A stretch of DNA of 64,000 bases from Saccharothrix sp. (GTDB lineage Bacteria > Actinomycetota > Actinomycetes > Mycobacteriales > Pseudonocardiaceae): the NCBI RefSeq assembly GCF_031180885.1, contig NZ_JAPSLK010000001.1, positions 337,104 through 401,103 of the forward strand, in the 5' to 3' direction. The notes beneath the pieces were generated by a model that ran no database searches, was not told the DNA's origin, and saw only the letters and a program-made list of their open reading frames with translations. Position 1 is the first letter of the stretch; each line of letters begins with the position of its first letter. A program made the translations under genes and the position numbers. Below are positions 1-9,166 of this stretch, one piece after another.

Positions 1-1415
1 GGGTGGGTCTGGATGTCCTCGGGGCGGTCCATCTTCGTGGCGCCGACCTTGTCCGCCGCCACCCTGGTGAACACGTAGACCTCTTCCGCGGTCATACCGT
101 CCACATAGGACTTGTCGCCGCGGGCCAGCGGGATCCACTCGCCGCGGCCGTCGAACTTGCCGTCCGCGGGCAGCTTGCCGGTGCCGTCGATCTCCGCCGG
201 GTCGCTGTCGCCCGTGAACCGGGCGACGTAGAGGGTGCCGTCGTCGAGCAGGGTCATGTTGTGCCGGCGGGCGGATTTGCTCTTGCCGGGGCGGACCTTG
301 CCGGTGGAGACGAACTTGTAGATGTACTCGAACCGCTCGTCGTCGCCGGAGTAGGCGACCACGCGGCCGTCGCGCGCGATGCGGACGTTGGCGCACTCGT
401 GCTTGAACCGGCCCAGCGCGGTGTGCTTGACCGGCGTGGACTCCGGGTCGTTCGGGTCGAGTTCGACGACCCAGCCGAATCTGTTGACCTCGTTGGGTTC
501 CCGCGCGAGGTCGAACCGCTCGTCGAACCGCTCCCACTTGCGGGTGGTGGCGCCGGCGGGGATGCCGTAGCGGGTGCGGCGCGGGTCGGTGCCGCCGTTG
601 GCGAAGTACTGGTTGAAGTTCTCCTCGCCGGACAGGATCGTGCCCCACGGCGTCACGCCGCCCGCGCAGTTGTTCAGCGTGCCGAACACCTTGGTGCCGG
701 TCGGGTCGGCGGAGGTCTTGAGCAGGTCGGACCCGGCCGCCGGACCGCGCAGCTCGAACGGCGTCATCATGGTGATGCGCCGGTTGTAGCGGGAGAACGC
801 CGGGGTCAGCCGGCCCCCGCGCTGCTCGACCTGGACCACGGACAGGCCGTGCGCGGCCCACGCGATCTCGACCTGCTCGCGGGTCGGGTTCGCCGGGTCG
901 TAGCCGCGGAACATGAAGCTCTCGCTGGTGTACTCGTGGTTGGTGACCAGGAGGTTGGTGCGGGCCAACGAGTCCAGCGGGAGCAGGGCGGCGAAGTCGC
1001 AGTTGAAGCCGAACTGGCGGGCCTGGGCGGCGGCGGTCTGGTGGTCGAAGTCGAACTCGGGGGCGTCGGGGAACAACGGGTCGCCCCACCGGATCACGAC
1101 GGCCTGGCGGTAGCCCTCGGGGACCACCACCTCGTCCCGGGTGTTCGGCTGCACCGGGGTGAAGTTCAGACCGCGGGGGTGCCCGGCGGTCTCTGCCTCG
1201 GTCTCCGCCTCCGCGGACGCGATCACCGGGACGCTCGCCAACGCGGTCGCCACGACGCCCGCCCGGATCGCCGCACGCCGGCTGAGCAGGTCGCCGAAGT
1301 ACGGGTTCGCGGAGGTGTTGGGGGCGTCGTGGAAGCACGCGTCGCCGCAGCGGTAGCGGCAGGTCACCGCCGCGCGGCCCGGGGAGTGGTTGGGCAGCAG
1401 GGGAAGGTGTCGCAC
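1..1415 (-). CDS. PhoX family (DUF839) phosphatase, Tat-exported, C-terminus outside window
   Basis: The reading frame starts at a GTG preceded by GGAGG 9 nt upstream and stays open for 471 codons to the left edge, so the gene is partial. The N-terminus has a Cys cluster (CRYRCGDACFH) followed at about residue 45 by a twin-arginine signal SRRAAIRAG and a hydrophobic stretch ending near ASAEA. Downstream motifs such as FNCDFAAL, VTNHEYTSE and SGEENFNQYF are typical of PhoX/DUF839 proteins. These are secreted alkaline phosphatases with a Ca/Fe site that release phosphate from organic esters. The family assignment is from motifs; activity is inferred. An oppositely oriented half MFS gene lies directly upstream. 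Confidence 0.85.
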   Translation of the reverse strand, partial: MRHLPLLPNHSPGRAAVTCRYRCGDACFHDAPNTSANPYFGDLLSRRAAIRAGVVATALASVPVIASAEAETEAETAGHPRGLNFTPVQPNTRDEVVVPEGYRQAVVIRWGDPLFPDAPEFDFDHQTAAAQARQFGFNCDFAALLPLDSLARTNLLVTNHEYTSESFMFRGYDPANPTREQVEIAWAAHGLSVVQVEQRGGRLTPAFSRYNRRITMMTPFELRGPAAGSDLLKTSADPTGTKVFGTLNNCAGGVTPWGTILSGEENFNQYFANGGTDPRRTRYGIPAGATTRKWERFDERFDLAREPNEVNRFGWVVELDPNDPESTPVKHTALGRFKHECANVRIARDGRVVAYSGDDERFEYIYKFVSTGKVRPGKSKSARRHNMTLLDDGTLYVARFTGDSDPAEIDGTGKLPADGKFDGRGEWIPLARGDKSYVDGMTAEEVYVFTRVAADKVGATKMDRPEDIQTH

Positions 1416-1474
1416 GGTCTGGGTCCTCCGGGTCGGTTCGGGTCCACTGACCGTAGGCCGGCGTTCACCGGTTG

Positions 1475-2134
1475 TTAACCCACCACTTCTTCACCGACCA
1501 GCACGTCCGCGGGTGTGATCGGGCGGTCCTTCGTCCGGCCGATCGCGAGCAGCCCCGCCGCGAGGACGCACGCCACCGCCGCGACCACGAACGGTTGCGC
1601 CAGGTGTCCCACGAACGTCGCCGCGAGCGCGCCGCCGAGCCACCGCAGGAAGTTGTACCCGGCGCCGGCGACCGGGCGCGGGGCGGGGCTGATGCTCATG
1701 GCGGTGCCGGTGAACAGGGTGTTGAGCAGCCCGCTGACCAGGCCGCTGACGATCACCGCGACGACCAGCAGCGGCTTGTTCGGCACGGCCATGACCAGCA
1801 TGAGCGCGGCGAACGCGAGGACGGCGGCGATGGTGGCGCGGCGTTCGCCGAACCGGTCGGCGAGCCGGGGCGCGAGCCACGCGCTGGACACCGCCACGCA
1901 GACACCCCAGCCGAAGAAGATCAATCCGATCGCGACCGCGCTGTAGTGCAGCACGAACGGCGACCACGCGAGGACCGCGAAGAAAGCGCCGGTGTAGGGG
2001 GCGGAGCCGAGCGCGGTGCGCAGGAGTCCGGGGTGGCGCAACGCTTTCAGCACCTGCCGGGGTTGGGGTCGGCTCCGGCGTCGCGGTTGGGCTGCGATTC
2101 GAGTTGGCGCCGGGGCCGGCGTCCGGTCTCGGGT
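1475..2134 (-). pseudogene. MFS transporter remnant, C-terminal half only
   Basis: The frame encodes about six membrane segments matching the second half of a 12-TM major facilitator exporter: a central-loop-like Arg/Pro stretch (RPQPRQVLKALRHPG), then helices including LIFFGWGVCVAV and the motif PRLADRFGERR. The N-terminal six helices are absent; an in-frame TGA lies at 2135-2137 and beyond it is a low-complexity repeat. An internal GTG at 2053 could start a 192-residue product, but half an MFS protein is unlikely to transport. A deletion or repeat-driven rearrangement is inferred. An alternative is a deliberate 6-TM protein, which is unusual for MFS. Confidence 0.65.
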
Positions 2135-2143
2135 TCAGGTCGA

Positions 2144-2250
2144 TGTTCGAGTGGGCGCTCGGGTTGGCGTTGGGGTTCGGGTTGGCGTTCGGGTCGGCGT
2201 GGACGTTCGGGCTGGCGTTCGAGCTCGGCTTGGTGTTCGGATTCGGCCGG
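2144..2250. repeat. Degenerate GTTCGG/GTTGGC hexamer repeat
   Basis: About 105 bp made of imperfect 6- and 12-bp units of the type GTTGGC and GTTCGG. It occupies the place where the N-terminal half of the MFS gene should be and lies just upstream of the HAD gene. On the minus strand one frame reads as an Asn/Pro-rich string, on the plus strand as a Leu/Phe/Gly-rich string; neither looks like a conserved protein. It resembles a decaying microsatellite. Confidence 0.6.
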
Positions 2251-2325
2251 AAAATTTCACTTCACCATACTAAATATTTTTGCTTAGCGTCACTAAGTAA
2301 GTGCGCTCACACTAGGGTGGTCGGC

Positions 2326-2985
2326 GTGGAAGCGGTGGTGCGGGTGGAAGCGGTGGTGTTCGACCTGGACGGGGTACTCGTGGACTCCGAGACGGTGTGG
2401 GACGAGGTGCGCCGGTCCTTCGCGGCCCGCCACGGCGGCACGTGGTTCGCCACCTCGACCCGCGACATGCAGGGGATGAGCACTCCGGAGTGGGCGTCCT
2501 ACCTGGTCTCGGACGTCGGTGTCCGATTGAGAACCGACGAGGTCGCCCGGGGTGTGGTCGCCGAGATGGCCGCCCGTTACGAGGCCGGGCCGCCTGTGCT
2601 GCCGGGCGCGGTCGCGGTGGTCCGGGAGGTGGCGGCGCGGTACCCGGTGGCCATCGCCAGTTCCTCGCCGCCCGTGCTGATCAGGTCTTTCCTGGAGGCC
2701 ACCGACCTGGTCGACGTCGTCCCGGTGGCGCTGTCCAGCGAGGAGGCCGGCGCGGGCAAACCCGCTCCCGACGTCTACCTGCTGGCAGCCTCGAAGCTCG
2801 GCGCGAACCCGACCCGCTGCGCCGCCGTCGAAGACTCCACCAACGGCCTCCGCTCCGCCCTGGCCGCCGGCATGACCGTCTACGCCGTCCCCAACCCGCA
2901 CTTCCCGCCCGACCCGAAGGTGCTGGCCGAGGTCACGGTGTTGCGGACGCTCTCCGACCTGCCGAGCGCCCTGTCGGCGGACTGA
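2326..2985 (+). CDS. HAD superfamily hydrolase, beta-phosphoglucomutase/phosphatase type
   Basis: All four HAD motifs are present: DLDG with the nucleophile and acid Asp near residues 13 and 15, the Ser motif ASSSPP, Lys in GKPAPDVY, and the acidic motif VEDSTNG. A cap domain lies between motifs I and II, as in subfamily IA enzymes that dephosphorylate small sugar phosphates. The GTG at 2326 is chosen because AGGGTGG lies about 5 nt upstream; a second GTG at 2344 is possible because the first 15 bases of the gene (GTGGAAGCGGTGGTG) are directly duplicated three bases later. Substrate is unknown. Confidence 0.85.
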   Translation: MEAVVRVEAVVFDLDGVLVDSETVWDEVRRSFAARHGGTWFATSTRDMQGMSTPEWASYLVSDVGVRLRTDEVARGVVAEMAARYEAGPPVLPGAVAVVREVAARYPVAIASSSPPVLIRSFLEATDLVDVVPVALSSEEAGAGKPAPDVYLLAASKLGANPTRCAAVEDSTNGLRSALAAGMTVYAVPNPHFPPDPKVLAEVTVLRTLSDLPSALSAD

Positions 2986-3076
2986 CCTGCCGGCCCCGTG
3001 AGCGTTGCTGGTGCTGAGCGACAGTTCCGCAGCGCTGGTCTCGCCCGCATGATCCCGCCGACCTAGCCTCTCCGCC

Positions 3077-3802
3077 ATGGATCAACCGGTTGCGGTGGTG
3101 AGTGGGGCGGCTCAGGGGATCGGGGCCCGGGTGGCCGAGGTGTTGCGGGAGGACGGGTTTCGGGTTGTCGGGTTCGACCTCCGGGAGACGCCCGGTGGGG
3201 TTGTGGGGGACGTCTCGTCGGAGGCGGACGTCGAGCGGCTGGCGGGGCGGCTCGACCGGGTGGACGTGTTGGTCAACAACGCTGGTATCGCGGGGATCTG
3301 GGCGTTCGAGGAGACCTCCGTCGAGCAGTGGCAGCGGATGCTCGCGGTCAACCTCACCGGGCCGTTCCTGCTGACGCGGGCGTTGGGGCGGAAGATGCTG
3401 GACCAGGGGTCCGGGGCAGTGGTGAACATCGCCTCCGTCGCGGGATTGCGGGGCGTGGCGGATCGGGCCGCGTACAACACCACCAAGCACGGGTTGATCG
3501 GCATGACGCGCACGCTCGCCGTCGAGTGGGGTGGGCGAGGTGTCCGGGTCAACGCGGTCTGCCCCGGCTGGGTCAAGACCGAAATGGACGTCGAGTCGCA
3601 GGCCGGCGGGCACTACGGGGACGCCGACATCACCGACCACGTCCCGATGGGCCGGTTCGCCTACCCCGACGACATCGCGCAGGCCGTGTCGTTCCTCGCC
3701 GACGCCAGGCGCAGCGGCTTCATCAACGGGGTGGCGCTGCCCGTGGACGGTGGGTGGACCGCCGACGGCTCGTGGCAGTCCTTGCGTCTCAGCAAGCGCT
3801 GA
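3077..3802 (+). CDS. SDR family oxidoreductase (FabG-like)
   Basis: A 241-residue classical short-chain dehydrogenase. The cofactor-binding motif GAAQGIG is near residue 11, NNAG follows, and the catalytic Ser, Tyr and Lys appear in NIASVAG and AAYNTTK. The C-terminal part (CPGWVKTEM, then FINGVALPVDGGWTADGSW) matches 3-oxoacyl-ACP reductase/glucose dehydrogenase relatives. It likely reduces or oxidises a carbonyl/alcohol with NAD(P)H in the cytosol; the substrate cannot be read from sequence. It stands alone, converging on ino1 with a strong hairpin between them. Confidence 0.9.
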   Translation: MDQPVAVVSGAAQGIGARVAEVLREDGFRVVGFDLRETPGGVVGDVSSEADVERLAGRLDRVDVLVNNAGIAGIWAFEETSVEQWQRMLAVNLTGPFLLTRALGRKMLDQGSGAVVNIASVAGLRGVADRAAYNTTKHGLIGMTRTLAVEWGGRGVRVNAVCPGWVKTEMDVESQAGGHYGDADITDHVPMGRFAYPDDIAQAVSFLADARRSGFINGVALPVDGGWTADGSWQSLRLSKR

Positions 3803-3818
3803 TCACACGCTGAGCAGC

Positions 3819-3858
3819 GCGAACGCCCCTGTGCCAAGAGAAAGGCACAGGGGCGTTC
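3819..3858. terminator. Bidirectional hairpin terminator
   Basis: A perfect 16-bp inverted repeat (arms CGAACGCCCCTGTGCC and its complement) with an 8-nt loop lies between the convergent SDR and ino1 genes, so it can serve both strands. Confidence 0.85.
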
Positions 3859-3868
3859 GTCGACGAGG

Positions 3869-4960
3869 TCAGCGCTCGACGTCGCCGCGGATGAACGCCT
3901 CGACCGCGTCCCGCGCCTCGGAGTCCGAGTACTGCACCGGCGGCGACTTCATGAAGTACGACGACGCCGACAGGATCGGCCCGCCCACGCCCCGGTCCAG
4001 GGCGATCTTCGCCGCGCGCACCGCGTCGATGATGATGCCCGCGGAGTTCGGCGAGTCCCACACCTCGAGCTTGTACTCCAGGTTCAGCGGCACGTCGCCG
4101 AACGCCCGGCCCTCCAGCCGCACGTACGCCCACTTGCGGTCGTCCAGCCACGCCACGTAGTCCGACGGGCCGATGTGCACGTTCCGCTTGCCCAGCTCGC
4201 GGTCGACCTGCGAGGTCACCGCCTGCGTCTTGGAGACCTTCTTGGACTCCAGCCGCTCCAGCTCCTTCATGTTGAGGAAGTCCATGTTGCCGCCCACGTT
4301 GAGCTGCATGGTGCGGTCGAGCTGGACGCCCCGGTCCTCGAACAGCTTGGCCAGCACGCGGTGCGTGATGGTGGCACCGACCTGGGACTTGATGTCGTCG
4401 CCGACGATCGGGACCTCGGCCTCTTCGAACTTCCGCGCCCATTCGGGGTCGGACGCGATGAACACCGGCAGGGCGTTGACGAACGCCACCTTCGCGTCGA
4501 TCGCGGCCTGCGCGTAGAAGCGGTCCGCCTCCTCGGAGCCGACCGGCAGGTAGGACACGAGGACGTCGACCTCGGCGTCGCGCAGGGCCTGGACCACGTC
4601 CACCGGCGCCTCGTCGGACTCCTCGATGGTCTCCCGGTAGAACTTCCCGAGGCCGTCGAGGGTGGGCCCGCGTTGCACGGTGACGCCCAGCGGCGGCACG
4701 TCCGCGATCTTGATCGTGTTGTTCTCGCTGGCCACGATCGCCTCGGACAGGTCGACGCCGACCTTCTTGGCGTCCACGTCGAACGCGGCGACGAACTCGA
4801 CGTCGCGGACGTGGTACTCGCCGAACTGGACGTGCATCAGGCCGGGCACGCGCGTGGCCGGATCCGCGTCGCGGTAGTACTGGACGCCCTGCACCAGCGA
4901 CGCCGCGCAGTTGCCGACCCCGACGATGGCCACTCGAACGGTGCGGCGGTTGTCGCCCAT
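3869..4960 (-). CDS. ino1: Inositol-3-phosphate synthase
   Basis: A 363-residue protein, the usual length for actinobacterial Ino1. It converts glucose 6-phosphate to 1D-myo-inositol 3-phosphate with NAD, the entry to phosphatidylinositol and mycothiol. The N-terminal nucleotide-binding motif GVGNCAAS, the central LPVGSEEA and the [10 protein letters not shown] segment are characteristic. The ATG at 4960 has AGGAGG 7 nt upstream; an upstream in-frame ATG lies inside the end of padR and is less likely. It follows padR by 29 nt, so they are probably cotranscribed, an arrangement also seen in Mycobacterium (Rv0046c-Rv0047c). Confidence 0.96.
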   Translation of the reverse strand: MGDNRRTVRVAIVGVGNCAASLVQGVQYYRDADPATRVPGLMHVQFGEYHVRDVEFVAAFDVDAKKVGVDLSEAIVASENNTIKIADVPPLGVTVQRGPTLDGLGKFYRETIEESDEAPVDVVQALRDAEVDVLVSYLPVGSEEADRFYAQAAIDAKVAFVNALPVFIASDPEWARKFEEAEVPIVGDDIKSQVGATITHRVLAKLFEDRGVQLDRTMQLNVGGNMDFLNMKELERLESKKVSKTQAVTSQVDRELGKRNVHIGPSDYVAWLDDRKWAYVRLEGRAFGDVPLNLEYKLEVWDSPNSAGIIIDAVRAAKIALDRGVGGPILSASSYFMKSPPVQYSDSEARDAVEAFIRGDVER

Positions 4961-4989
4961 GCCGAGTCCTCCTTTGTGTTCTACGTCTG

Positions 4990-5532
4990 TCATTCGTCCC
5001 GCTCGCGCTGTTCGGCCTGCTCGTGCGCGATCAGCTCGTTGAGCCACCGCACCTCGCGTTCGGTGCTCTCCAACCCCATGCGGTGCAGCTCGCGCGTGTA
5101 GCGGTCGATCCGCTCGCTCGCGCCCGATAAAGCCGTCCGCAGCCCTTCCCGCCGCTCCTCGACCCGGCGCCGCCGGCCTTCGAGGATGCGCATCCTGATC
5201 TCCGCGGGGGTCCGCGAGAAGAACGCCAGGTGGACGCCGAACGAGTCGTCGTCCCACGTCTGGGGGCCCGCGTTGGACAGCAGGTCGGCGAACCGCTCCT
5301 TGCCCTCCGCGGTGAGCTTGTAGACCTTGCGCGCACGACGACCCCAGCTGCGGGTCTCCTCCGGCGCCTCCTCGACGATCCACCCGGCGCGTTGCAAGCG
5401 GCGCAGCGTGGGGTACAGCGTTCCGTAGGAGAACGCTCGGAACGCCCCCAGCAGCTCGTGCAAGCGCTTGCGCAGCTCGTACCCGTGCATGGGCGCCTCG
5501 TGCAGCAGCCCGAGGATGGCGAACTCCAGCAC
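4990..5532 (-). CDS. PadR family transcriptional regulator
   Basis: A 180-residue PadR-type regulator. The N-terminal winged helix reads [21 protein letters not shown] followed by [13 protein letters not shown], the classic PadR signature. A C-terminal helical region rich in Arg and Glu probably mediates dimer formation. The GTG start has a near-perfect GGAGGTGA site. It is upstream of ino1 in the same orientation and so is a candidate autoregulator and regulator of inositol synthesis; the ligand is unknown. Confidence 0.93.
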   Translation of the reverse strand: MLEFAILGLLHEAPMHGYELRKRLHELLGAFRAFSYGTLYPTLRRLQRAGWIVEEAPEETRSWGRRARKVYKLTAEGKERFADLLSNAGPQTWDDDSFGVHLAFFSRTPAEIRMRILEGRRRRVEERREGLRTALSGASERIDRYTRELHRMGLESTEREVRWLNELIAHEQAEQRERDE

Positions 5533-5572
5533 GCGTCACCTCCCGCACTACGCTGCCCGATGGGTGTGCTCA

Positions 5573-5591
5573 GTATATCGGTGCGATACAT
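5573..5591. promoter_or_regulatory. Candidate PadR operator/promoter
   Basis: An imperfect inverted repeat read on the minus strand as ATGTATC-GCACC-GATATAC lies 40 bp upstream of padR, resembling the ATGTAT/ATACAT-type sites of PadR proteins. It contains TATACT, a good -10 element for leftward transcription, so a bound regulator would block the promoter. Inferred from position and symmetry. Confidence 0.5.
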
Positions 5592-5698
5592 CTGTCCGCG
5601 CGTTGAGATGTGGCCGGGCGCACAAGGTCACAACGTGATCGCGAGCACTGCCCTGAACGGCCCATCGAAGGGGTTTTGCCGCCCCGTACTCTGGTCCC

Positions 5699-6103
5699 GT
5701 GCTGACCCAACGGCAGGTGGTGGACTACGCCTTGCAGCGACGCGCGCTGCTGGCGGAGGTCTACGCGGGCCGGGTGGGCACGATGGAGGTCTGCGACGCC
5801 AGCCCGTACCTGCTGCGAGCTGCGAAGTTCCACGGCCGGCCGAGCGAGGTGACCTGCCCGGTCTGCCGCAAGGAACCCCTGACCCTCGTGTCCTGGGTCT
5901 ACGGCGACGAGCTGAAGCACGCGGCCGGGTCCGCGCGCACCGCCGAGGAACTGACCCGCATGGCGAACCTCTTCGAGGAGTTCACCGTGTACGTGGTCGA
6001 AGTCTGCCGCACATGTAGTTGGAACCACCTGGTGCAGTCATACGTCCTGGGAACGCGCGGGGTGAACTCGCGCAAACCGCGCAGGAGGACCGCGGCGGAG
6101 TGA
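5699..6103 (+). CDS. DUF5318 family protein
   Basis: A 134-residue protein matching the actinobacterial DUF5318 family found between padR and ponA in mycobacteria (Rv0049). Two CxxC pairs (CPVC near residue 60 and CRTC near residue 104) suggest a zinc ribbon, and the C-terminus is basic. The GTG start has no Shine-Dalgarno but TACTCT lies 6 nt upstream, the spacing expected of a leaderless transcript. Function unknown; the conserved neighbourhood suggests a link to cell wall or growth. Confidence 0.88.
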   Translation: MLTQRQVVDYALQRRALLAEVYAGRVGTMEVCDASPYLLRAAKFHGRPSEVTCPVCRKEPLTLVSWVYGDELKHAAGSARTAEELTRMANLFEEFTVYVVEVCRTCSWNHLVQSYVLGTRGVNSRKPRRRTAAE

Positions 6104-6197
6104 ACGTGCTGCTCCCGCCACGGGCGTCGCTGCCGAAGGCGACGGCGTACGACCACCGAACCGCGTGCGACCGCACGCCGGTCTGGGAGGCCATTTC

Positions 6198-9131
6198 GTG
6201 AACGACCAGCATGACGACAGGCACCGTGGCGCGGAGCCGCAGTGGCCGACGGGTGAGGACCCGGACGCCCGCCTGGCACCCCGCCACGGGGCAGGGGATC
6301 AGCCGGACCGTCCGAACACGCCACCGGGCGGTTTCGAGCGCCAACCGCGCCACGGCACCCCGCCGGGCGGCTTCGCGCGCCCGCCCCAGGGCACCCCGCC
6401 GGGCGGCGTCCCGCGCGGTGGCGGCGCGCCGCCCGGGGGCGTCCCCCGCGGCGGCCCGGGCACACCCCCGGGCGGCGTCCCGCGCGGCGGCACCGGCACC
6501 CCGCCGGGTGGCATCCCCCGCGGCACCGGCACGCCCCCCGGTGGCATCCCGCAGTCGGGTGGTCGACGTCACGCCCCCGAACCCGGCCCCGGTCGCGGCC
6601 CAGCCGACGGTCCCGGTCGCGGTGCGCCCGGCGCACCCGGTCAGGGCGGCTTCGGCGGCCCGCCCCCGCGCGCGGGCGGCGTGCCCGCCGCGGCGAACGC
6701 CGACCCCAACGCCACGCGGCACGTGCCGCGGAGCGGTCCCAGCCGCCCCAACACGCCTCCCGGCGGTATGCGCCGACCCGGCCCCGGCACCGGCCCGGGT
6801 GGTCAGCCCCCACGGCCCCGGCCCGGCGAGGAGCCGACCGACCTGCTCCCGCCCGTGCACCAGACCGTCGCCCGCGAGCCCGAACTCCTCACGCACCGCG
6901 AGGACGAGATCGAGCTGGAGCCGTTCTACGAGGACGAGTACGACGACGAGCTGACGCCGGAGGAGGAGAAAGCCTTGCGCCGGAAGAAGATCTGGCGCCG
7001 GGTGCGCCGCATCTCGTACGTCGGCCTCTTCCTGATGATCCTCGGTCCGATCGTCGCGTTCGCGATCGCCTACCAACTGGTCGAGGTCCCCAACCCGCAG
7101 GAGACCGCCTCGAAGCAGGACAAGGCGATCACCATCCTGTACTCCGACGGCTCGGTCATGACCAAGATCGCCCCGTCCGGCGCCAACCGGACGATGGTCA
7201 CCTACGACCAGATCCCCGAGGTGGTCAAGCAGGCCGTGTTCGCGGCCGAGGACCCGACGTTCGAGACGAACCCGGGCTTCGACTTCCGCGCCATCGCCCG
7301 CGCCGGCTGGTACCAGGTCACCGGCCGCAAGAGCGGTGGTTCCGGCCTGACCCAGCAGTACGTCAAGCAGGCGACCGACGAGGACGACGAGACGCTGTCG
7401 CGGAAGTTCACCGAGGTCGTCAAGGCGTACAAGATGTCGGAGCAGCAGGACAAGAAGGAGATCCTGACCTCCTACCTCAACACCATCTACTTCGGTCGGT
7501 CCGCGTACGGCATCAAGGAAGCGGCCAAGGTCTACTTCAACCGCGACGACCTGAACACGCTGACGATGTCCGAGGCCGCGCTGCTCGCCGGCATGATCCA
7601 GAACCCGGGCAAGTCCGAGAACCAGGCGTACAGCAAGGAGCGCTGGGAATACGTCGCCGGCAACCTGGTGAAGTTCGGGTTCATCGACCAGGCCGCGCGC
7701 GAGCAGCTCCAGTACGTGCCCCCGGTCCCGCTGGCCGAGGTGAACAACAACGGTCTGGACGGCACCCGCCTCTTCATCCGGATGCAGGTCGAGGCCGAGA
7801 TGGAGCGCAACCAGTGGGGCCTCGAACGGGCCCAGAAGCTCGGCGTGACCGTGCACACCACCATCGACCCGGCCATGCAGGCCGCCGCCGAGGAGGCGGT
7901 CAACGAGGTGATGAAGGGCCAGCCGGAGGTGCTGCGGACCTCGATGTCCGCCATCGACCCGGCCACCGGCGCGGTCCGCGCCTACTGGGGCGGCAACGGC
8001 CAGGGGATCGACTACCAGATGGGCACGCTCCAGGAGCCCGGCTCGTCGTTCAAGCCGTTCAACCTCGTCGCCGCGCTCCAGAAGGGCGAGGGCGCGGGCA
8101 AGCTCTACGACGGCAGCTCACCCCGCACGTTCCCGGGCCGTGGCCCGGAGAACCCGGTGCGGAACTCGCCTGGTGTGAAGTGCGACGTGCCCACGCAGTG
8201 CAGCGTGCGCGAAGCGATGATCAAGTCGGTCAACACGGTGTTCTTCGACATGGCGCTGAAGATCGGCACCGGCAAGGTCGCGCAGGCGGCCCACCAGGCG
8301 GGCATCCCGCCGAAGGTCGACGTCGGCGGGAAGACCTACACGCTGCTGGAGGACGAGAACGGCAACGCGCCGGACGCCAACATCTCCATCGGTGGTGGTA
8401 CGACGCAGGTCCGGCCGTTCGACATGACCTCCACGTACGCGACCTTCGCGGCCCGCGGCGTCTACCACGAGCCGTTCTTCATCACGAAGATCACGAACTC
8501 GCAGGACCAGGCCGTCTACACGCACACCGACGTGACACGGCCCGCGTTCGACCCGGACCCGCAGAAGAGCCAGGACATCGCCGACAACGTCACCGACGTC
8601 CTCAAGCACATCCCGGGCAAGTCGAACATCCCGTGCGCCAACGGCCGCGAGTGCGCCGGCAAGACCGGTACCCACGAACTCCCGAACAGCCAGGAGAACT
8701 CGAAGGCCTGGATGGTCGGCTACACCCCGACGCTCGCGGCGGGCGTGTGGATGGGCACGGACTCCGGCACGGTCGCGTTGAAGAACGCCAAGAACGAGAT
8801 GATCTACGGCTCGGGCCTGCCGGGGCAGATCTGGAAGAAATTCATGGACAAGGCGCTGGCGAACGCCCCCAAGGAGACGTTCCCCAAGCCGAAGCCGATC
8901 GGTGAGACGGAAGCGCCGAAGCCGACGACGACGACGACCACCACGACCAAGGACGACGACAAGGACGACCGGACGACCACCGGCCGGTCGACGACGACGC
9001 GCGACGAGCCGACGACCACCACGACCAGGGCCACCAAGCCCTCGGGCTGCGGCATCATCGGCTGCCCGTCCACCACCACGCAGCCGAACGATCCGGATCC
9101 GATCGGCGGCGACAGCCCACCGACGAGATAG
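6198..9131 (+). CDS. ponA: Bifunctional penicillin-binding protein 1 (transglycosylase/transpeptidase)
   Basis: A 977-residue class A PBP that polymerises and cross-links peptidoglycan. Residues 35-230 form a cytoplasmic Pro/Gly-rich tail with repeated TPPGG units, followed by an acidic patch, one TM helix (about 274-297), the GT51 domain (AAEDPTFETNPGFDF, GGSGLTQQYVKQ, about 320-490) and the transpeptidase domain with SSFK (Ser616, Lys619), SVN (about 677) and KTGT (822). The C-terminus is a Thr-rich extracellular tail. The GTG at 6198 has GGGAGG 7 nt upstream, so it is preferred to an earlier in-frame ATG. Synteny matches mycobacterial ponA1. Confidence 0.96.
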   Translation: MNDQHDDRHRGAEPQWPTGEDPDARLAPRHGAGDQPDRPNTPPGGFERQPRHGTPPGGFARPPQGTPPGGVPRGGGAPPGGVPRGGPGTPPGGVPRGGTGTPPGGIPRGTGTPPGGIPQSGGRRHAPEPGPGRGPADGPGRGAPGAPGQGGFGGPPPRAGGVPAAANADPNATRHVPRSGPSRPNTPPGGMRRPGPGTGPGGQPPRPRPGEEPTDLLPPVHQTVAREPELLTHREDEIELEPFYEDEYDDELTPEEEKALRRKKIWRRVRRISYVGLFLMILGPIVAFAIAYQLVEVPNPQETASKQDKAITILYSDGSVMTKIAPSGANRTMVTYDQIPEVVKQAVFAAEDPTFETNPGFDFRAIARAGWYQVTGRKSGGSGLTQQYVKQATDEDDETLSRKFTEVVKAYKMSEQQDKKEILTSYLNTIYFGRSAYGIKEAAKVYFNRDDLNTLTMSEAALLAGMIQNPGKSENQAYSKERWEYVAGNLVKFGFIDQAAREQLQYVPPVPLAEVNNNGLDGTRLFIRMQVEAEMERNQWGLERAQKLGVTVHTTIDPAMQAAAEEAVNEVMKGQPEVLRTSMSAIDPATGAVRAYWGGNGQGIDYQMGTLQEPGSSFKPFNLVAALQKGEGAGKLYDGSSPRTFPGRGPENPVRNSPGVKCDVPTQCSVREAMIKSVNTVFFDMALKIGTGKVAQAAHQAGIPPKVDVGGKTYTLLEDENGNAPDANISIGGGTTQVRPFDMTSTYATFAARGVYHEPFFITKITNSQDQAVYTHTDVTRPAFDPDPQKSQDIADNVTDVLKHIPGKSNIPCANGRECAGKTGTHELPNSQENSKAWMVGYTPTLAAGVWMGTDSGTVALKNAKNEMIYGSGLPGQIWKKFMDKALANAPKETFPKPKPIGETEAPKPTTTTTTTTKDDDKDDRTTTGRSTTTRDEPTTTTTRATKPSGCGIIGCPSTTTQPNDPDPIGGDSPPTR
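6313..6555 (+). repeat. TPPGG-encoding tandem repeat in ponA
   Basis: About eight imperfect units encoding PPGGF/PPGGV/PPGGI separated by short Arg/Gly spacers in the N-terminal cytoplasmic tail of PBP1. Both strands are low complexity. Confidence 0.8.
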
Positions 9132-9136
9132 CCACC

Positions 9137-9166
9137 GTGAGGCCCGGCCGCAGCGCCGGGCCTCAC
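9137..9166. terminator. Terminator after ponA
   Basis: A perfect 12-bp inverted repeat (GTGAGGCCCGGC / GCCGGGCCTCAC) with a 6-nt loop begins 5 nt after the ponA stop codon. Confidence 0.8.

Noticed and set aside
3..1478. Long plus-strand open frame over the phosphatase gene
   Set aside because: It is Arg/Gly/Val-rich without domains; the minus strand frame encodes the PhoX motifs with a proper start.
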